A stretch of 7,629 nucleotides of DNA from RYN-433 sp036558265. Its GTDB lineage: Bacteria > Planctomycetota > Phycisphaerae > Tepidisphaerales > Tepidisphaeraceae. The notes under the pieces were generated by a model. It ran no database searches, was not told the DNA's origin, and saw only the letters and a program-made list of their open reading frames with translations. The stretch spans positions 1-7,629 of the forward strand of contig DATBFY010000335.1 of assembly GCA_036558265.1 (NCBI GenBank), in the 5' to 3' direction. Both the position numbers and the translations under genes were made by a program. This document shows positions 6,182 to 7,629 of the stretch, in pieces (position 1 is the stretch's first letter; every line of letters starts with the position of its first letter).

Positions 6182-7075
6182 CTATACCACCAGCTCCGCC
6201 GCCTTTGCGTTCTTCTCGACCTGTTCGACGTCTTTGCACCCGGGGATCACCGCCGAGACCGCCGGGTGCTTCAGGCACCACGCCAGGGCCCACTGCGACA
6301 TGTCCAAGCCCGCCGGCACCTCGTCGCGCCCGATTCGCTCCACCTCTTTAAGCTTCTCGTCGATCTTGCCCTGATCCTGGGTCGCGCGGAAATCGTTCCC
6401 CTTGAACGAGGTCCCCGGCTTGTACTTGCCGGTCAATAACCCGCTCGCCAGCGGCACGCGCGCCAGGATGCCCAACTCCTGCCGCTCGGCGCTGGGGAAC
6501 GATTGCTCCTCGGCCTTGCGCTCCAGGCGGTTGTAGACCAGTTGCAGCGCCTCCACGCCCGCCTCGGTGGACTTGTCCGTCTGGAAGTGCAGGTCGAGAT
6601 TGCTGGAAATCGAGTTTCCGATGTGCCGGATCTTCCCCTGCCGCCTGGCCCGCTGGAGGAACTCCCACAGCGCCGGGTTGTCGAATTCGTTGTCGCGGAC
6701 GGAGTGGTACTGGTAGACGTCGATGTACTCCGTGCGCAGCGCCCTCAGGGACGCTTCGAGCTGTTCCCGCACGTCAGGCAGGTCCCGCTCGTCGCTTCGC
6801 TTCATGAAGCCCTGGAATCGGTGTCCGAACTTGGTGGCGATGATCCACTGGTCGCGCTGGCCCTGCACGGCCTTGCCGATCATCGATTCGGACAGGTGGT
6901 CGCCGTAGCACTCGGCGGTGTCGATCAGGTTGACGCCCAACTCCTTGGCCCGCCGGAACATGGCGTTCACCTCGTCCTGGGCGAAGGTCTTGCCCCATTC
7001 GCCGCCGAACTGCCAGGTGCCCATGCCGATGACCGAGACCTTCAAACCCGTTTTGCCAAGCGTGCGGTATTTCAT
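6182..7075 (-). CDS. Aldo/keto reductase
   Basis: The product has 297 residues and is a cytoplasmic NADPH-dependent carbonyl oxidoreductase of the (beta/alpha)8 AKR superfamily. The start 'MKYRTLGKTGLKVSVIGMGTWQFGG' is the family's classic N-terminus. The catalytic tetrad is intact: D52 and Y57 in 'IDTAECYG', K82 in 'ATKFG', and H124 in 'YQYHSVRD'. The C-terminal cofactor region is visible in 'ALAWCLKHPAVSAVIPGCKDVEQVEKNA'. The length is normal. The physiological substrate cannot be told from sequence. The start at 7075 is preferred over the ATG at 7126, whose 17 extra residues do not fit the family. No Shine-Dalgarno precedes 7075, but TACAAT (7084-7089 on the minus strand) lies 8 nt upstream, compatible with a leaderless message although no -35 was found. 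The gene heads a tightly packed minus-strand run and is divergent from the cold-shock gene. Confidence 0.92.
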   Translation of the reverse strand: MKYRTLGKTGLKVSVIGMGTWQFGGEWGKTFAQDEVNAMFRRAKELGVNLIDTAECYGDHLSESMIGKAVQGQRDQWIIATKFGHRFQGFMKRSDERDLPDVREQLEASLRALRTEYIDVYQYHSVRDNEFDNPALWEFLQRARRQGKIRHIGNSISSNLDLHFQTDKSTEAGVEALQLVYNRLERKAEEQSFPSAERQELGILARVPLASGLLTGKYKPGTSFKGNDFRATQDQGKIDEKLKEVERIGRDEVPAGLDMSQWALAWCLKHPAVSAVIPGCKDVEQVEKNAKAAELVV

Positions 7076-7141
7076 AGGGCCGAATTGTATGCGACCGGGC
7101 TCACGGACGGCGGGGGCGAATTCCATCGTGGCGAACGTTTA

Positions 7142-7151
7142 AGTGATCACT
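7142..7151. promoter_or_regulatory. Perfect 10-bp palindrome in divergent intergenic region
   Basis: AGTGATCACT is self-complementary and lies between the divergent aldo/keto reductase and cold-shock genes, about 15 nt before the candidate cold-shock promoter. It could be a small operator, but a 10-bp palindrome can occur by chance and no second copy is seen here. Confidence 0.25.
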
Positions 7152-7165
7152 AAGGTCGAATTTTG

Positions 7166-7195
7166 TTGAAATCTGCGATCCGGATCGGGTATATC
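7166..7195 (+). promoter_or_regulatory. Candidate sigma-70-type promoter of the cold-shock gene
   Basis: TTGAAA (7166-7171) and TATATC (7190-7195) are separated by 18 nt in a locally AT-rich patch of an otherwise GC-rich region. Initiation near 7202 would give a leader of about 118 nt before the cold-shock start codon. Long leaders are typical of cspA-type genes. The match is partial in both hexamers. Confidence 0.4.
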
Positions 7196-7207
7196 TGACG
7201 GGCTGAA

Positions 7208-7269
7208 CCGCCAACATGCGGCCCAACCGACCGCGCGAAAGGGGGGACGGTCGACCGGGCTTTTGGCGG
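7208..7269 (+). promoter_or_regulatory. Structured 5' leader / attenuator-like hairpin upstream of csp
   Basis: Three nested perfect stems can form. CCGCCAA (7208-7214) pairs with TTGGCGG (7263-7269), GCCC (7221-7224) with GGGC (7257-7260), and CGACCG (7228-7233) with CGGTCG (7248-7253), around a 14-nt purine-rich loop. The middle stem is followed by TTTT (7261-7264), so the inner hairpin alone also resembles an intrinsic terminator, mutually exclusive with the outer stem. A local CCGC/GCGG hairpin (7208-7211 with 7218-7221) is a third alternative. Location in a cold-shock leader makes a temperature-responsive or attenuation role plausible, but this is inference. Confidence 0.45.
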
Positions 7270-7307
7270 ACATGTCTTGGAGTCAGTATCACGTCTGGTC
7301 TTTTCGT

Positions 7308-7313
7308 GGGAGG
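7308..7313 (+). promoter_or_regulatory. Shine-Dalgarno of the cold-shock gene
   Basis: GGGAGG lies 6 nt before the ATG at 7320. It fixes that start in preference to the in-frame ATGs at 7263 and 7272, whose extra residues do not belong to the cold-shock domain. Confidence 0.8.
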
Positions 7314-7319
7314 TCGCCC

Positions 7320-7583
7320 ATGCTCACGGGCACCGTCAAGTGGTTCGACGTGAAAAAGGGCTTCGGGTTCATCATTAACCCCGAAGGGAAGGATGTCTTC
7401 GTCCACTTCAGCAGCATTGAAGGCGACGGCTTCCGCACCCTCAAGGATGGCGACACGGTCGAGTACGAGCAGATCGACAGCGGGAAAGGCCTGGCCGCCC
7501 GGAGCGTGAAACGCATCAAGGGCGCCCTGACCGCGCCGCCGCCTCCCGCGGGCATGACCGCCGGCGCCAACATGCTGCATTAG
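7320..7583 (+). CDS. Cold-shock domain protein (CspA family)
   Basis: The product has 87 residues and is a single-stranded nucleic-acid-binding OB-fold protein acting as an RNA chaperone. 'MLTGTVKWFDVKKGFGFI' contains RNP1 (KGFGFI, residues 13-18) with W8 and F9 on the binding face; RNP2 is VFVHF (26-30). 'GDTVEYEQIDSGKGLAARSVKRI' completes the five-stranded barrel by about residue 67. The last ~20 residues (Pro-rich, then Gly/Ala/Met) extend beyond the roughly 67-70 residues usual for the family and have no recognised function. The gene stands alone and divergent from the aldo/keto reductase, with its own candidate promoter and structured leader. No terminator is visible in the 46 nt left after the stop. 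Confidence 0.95.
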   Translation: MLTGTVKWFDVKKGFGFIINPEGKDVFVHFSSIEGDGFRTLKDGDTVEYEQIDSGKGLAARSVKRIKGALTAPPPPAGMTAGANMLH

Positions 7584-7629
7584 ATCTGAAGCGATTACGG
7601 ACATCGCGCGGTCCGCCGGGCGTTGCCCC

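Noticed and set aside
6503..7153. 216-aa plus-strand open frame opposite the aldo/keto reductase
   Set aside because: Antisense to a protein with an intact catalytic tetrad; Leu/Val/Gly-rich composition typical of the complement of GC-rich genes.
7263..7319. 19-residue N-terminal extension of the cold-shock protein
   Set aside because: GGGAGG 6 nt before 7320 and the canonical 'TGTVKWF' opening favour the shorter protein.

Overview
The window is GC-rich, gene-dense bacterial DNA. The protein content points to a planctomycete, perhaps from the Phycisphaerae or Pirellulales side. The evidence is a squalene-cyclase-like alpha/alpha-toroid repeat protein with the planctomycete-style 'GGWRY…GDISVT' and 'PYHYIPLYQR' signatures, a secreted LamG-like/NPCBM protein, and a TPM-domain protein with a Gly-rich tail. 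This taxonomic guess is an inference from family recall; no rRNA or other marker gene is present.

Layout. On the plus strand, positions 1-748 hold the 3' end of a prenyltransferase/squalene-oxidase-repeat protein. A 210-bp spacer follows, carrying inverted copies of a GCGTGGGCATGCC element. Next is a secreted multidomain protein (959-2827) with SH3-like repeats, a concanavalin-like domain and an NPCBM domain; its signal-peptide core is encoded by a heptanucleotide tandem repeat. After a terminator-like hairpin comes a TPM-domain membrane protein (3006-4166). A 17-bp-arm bidirectional terminator (4193-4240) separates it from a convergent minus-strand run.

The minus-strand run, in transcription order, is: aldo/keto reductase (7075-6182), a 78-aa protein of unknown function (6172-5936), a minimal nucleotidyltransferase (5949-5386), and a secreted clan GH-A-like glycoside hydrolase (5370-4255). 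Gaps are 9 nt, a 14-nt overlap and 15 nt, so the four could be one transcript. A divergent intergenic region then leads to a plus-strand cold-shock protein (7320-7583) with a strong Shine-Dalgarno and a structured, roughly 120-nt leader.

How the genes fit together. Several products are exported or surface-associated (the NPCBM protein, the TPM protein and the glycoside hydrolase), consistent with a polysaccharide-handling heterotroph. The most system-like element is the translationally coupled pair of the 78-aa protein and the nucleotidyltransferase, which looks like a conserved two-gene module of unknown, possibly toxin-antitoxin-like, role. No rRNA, tRNA, CRISPR array, transposase or phage gene is visible. 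All gaps between genes are shorter than 300 bases.
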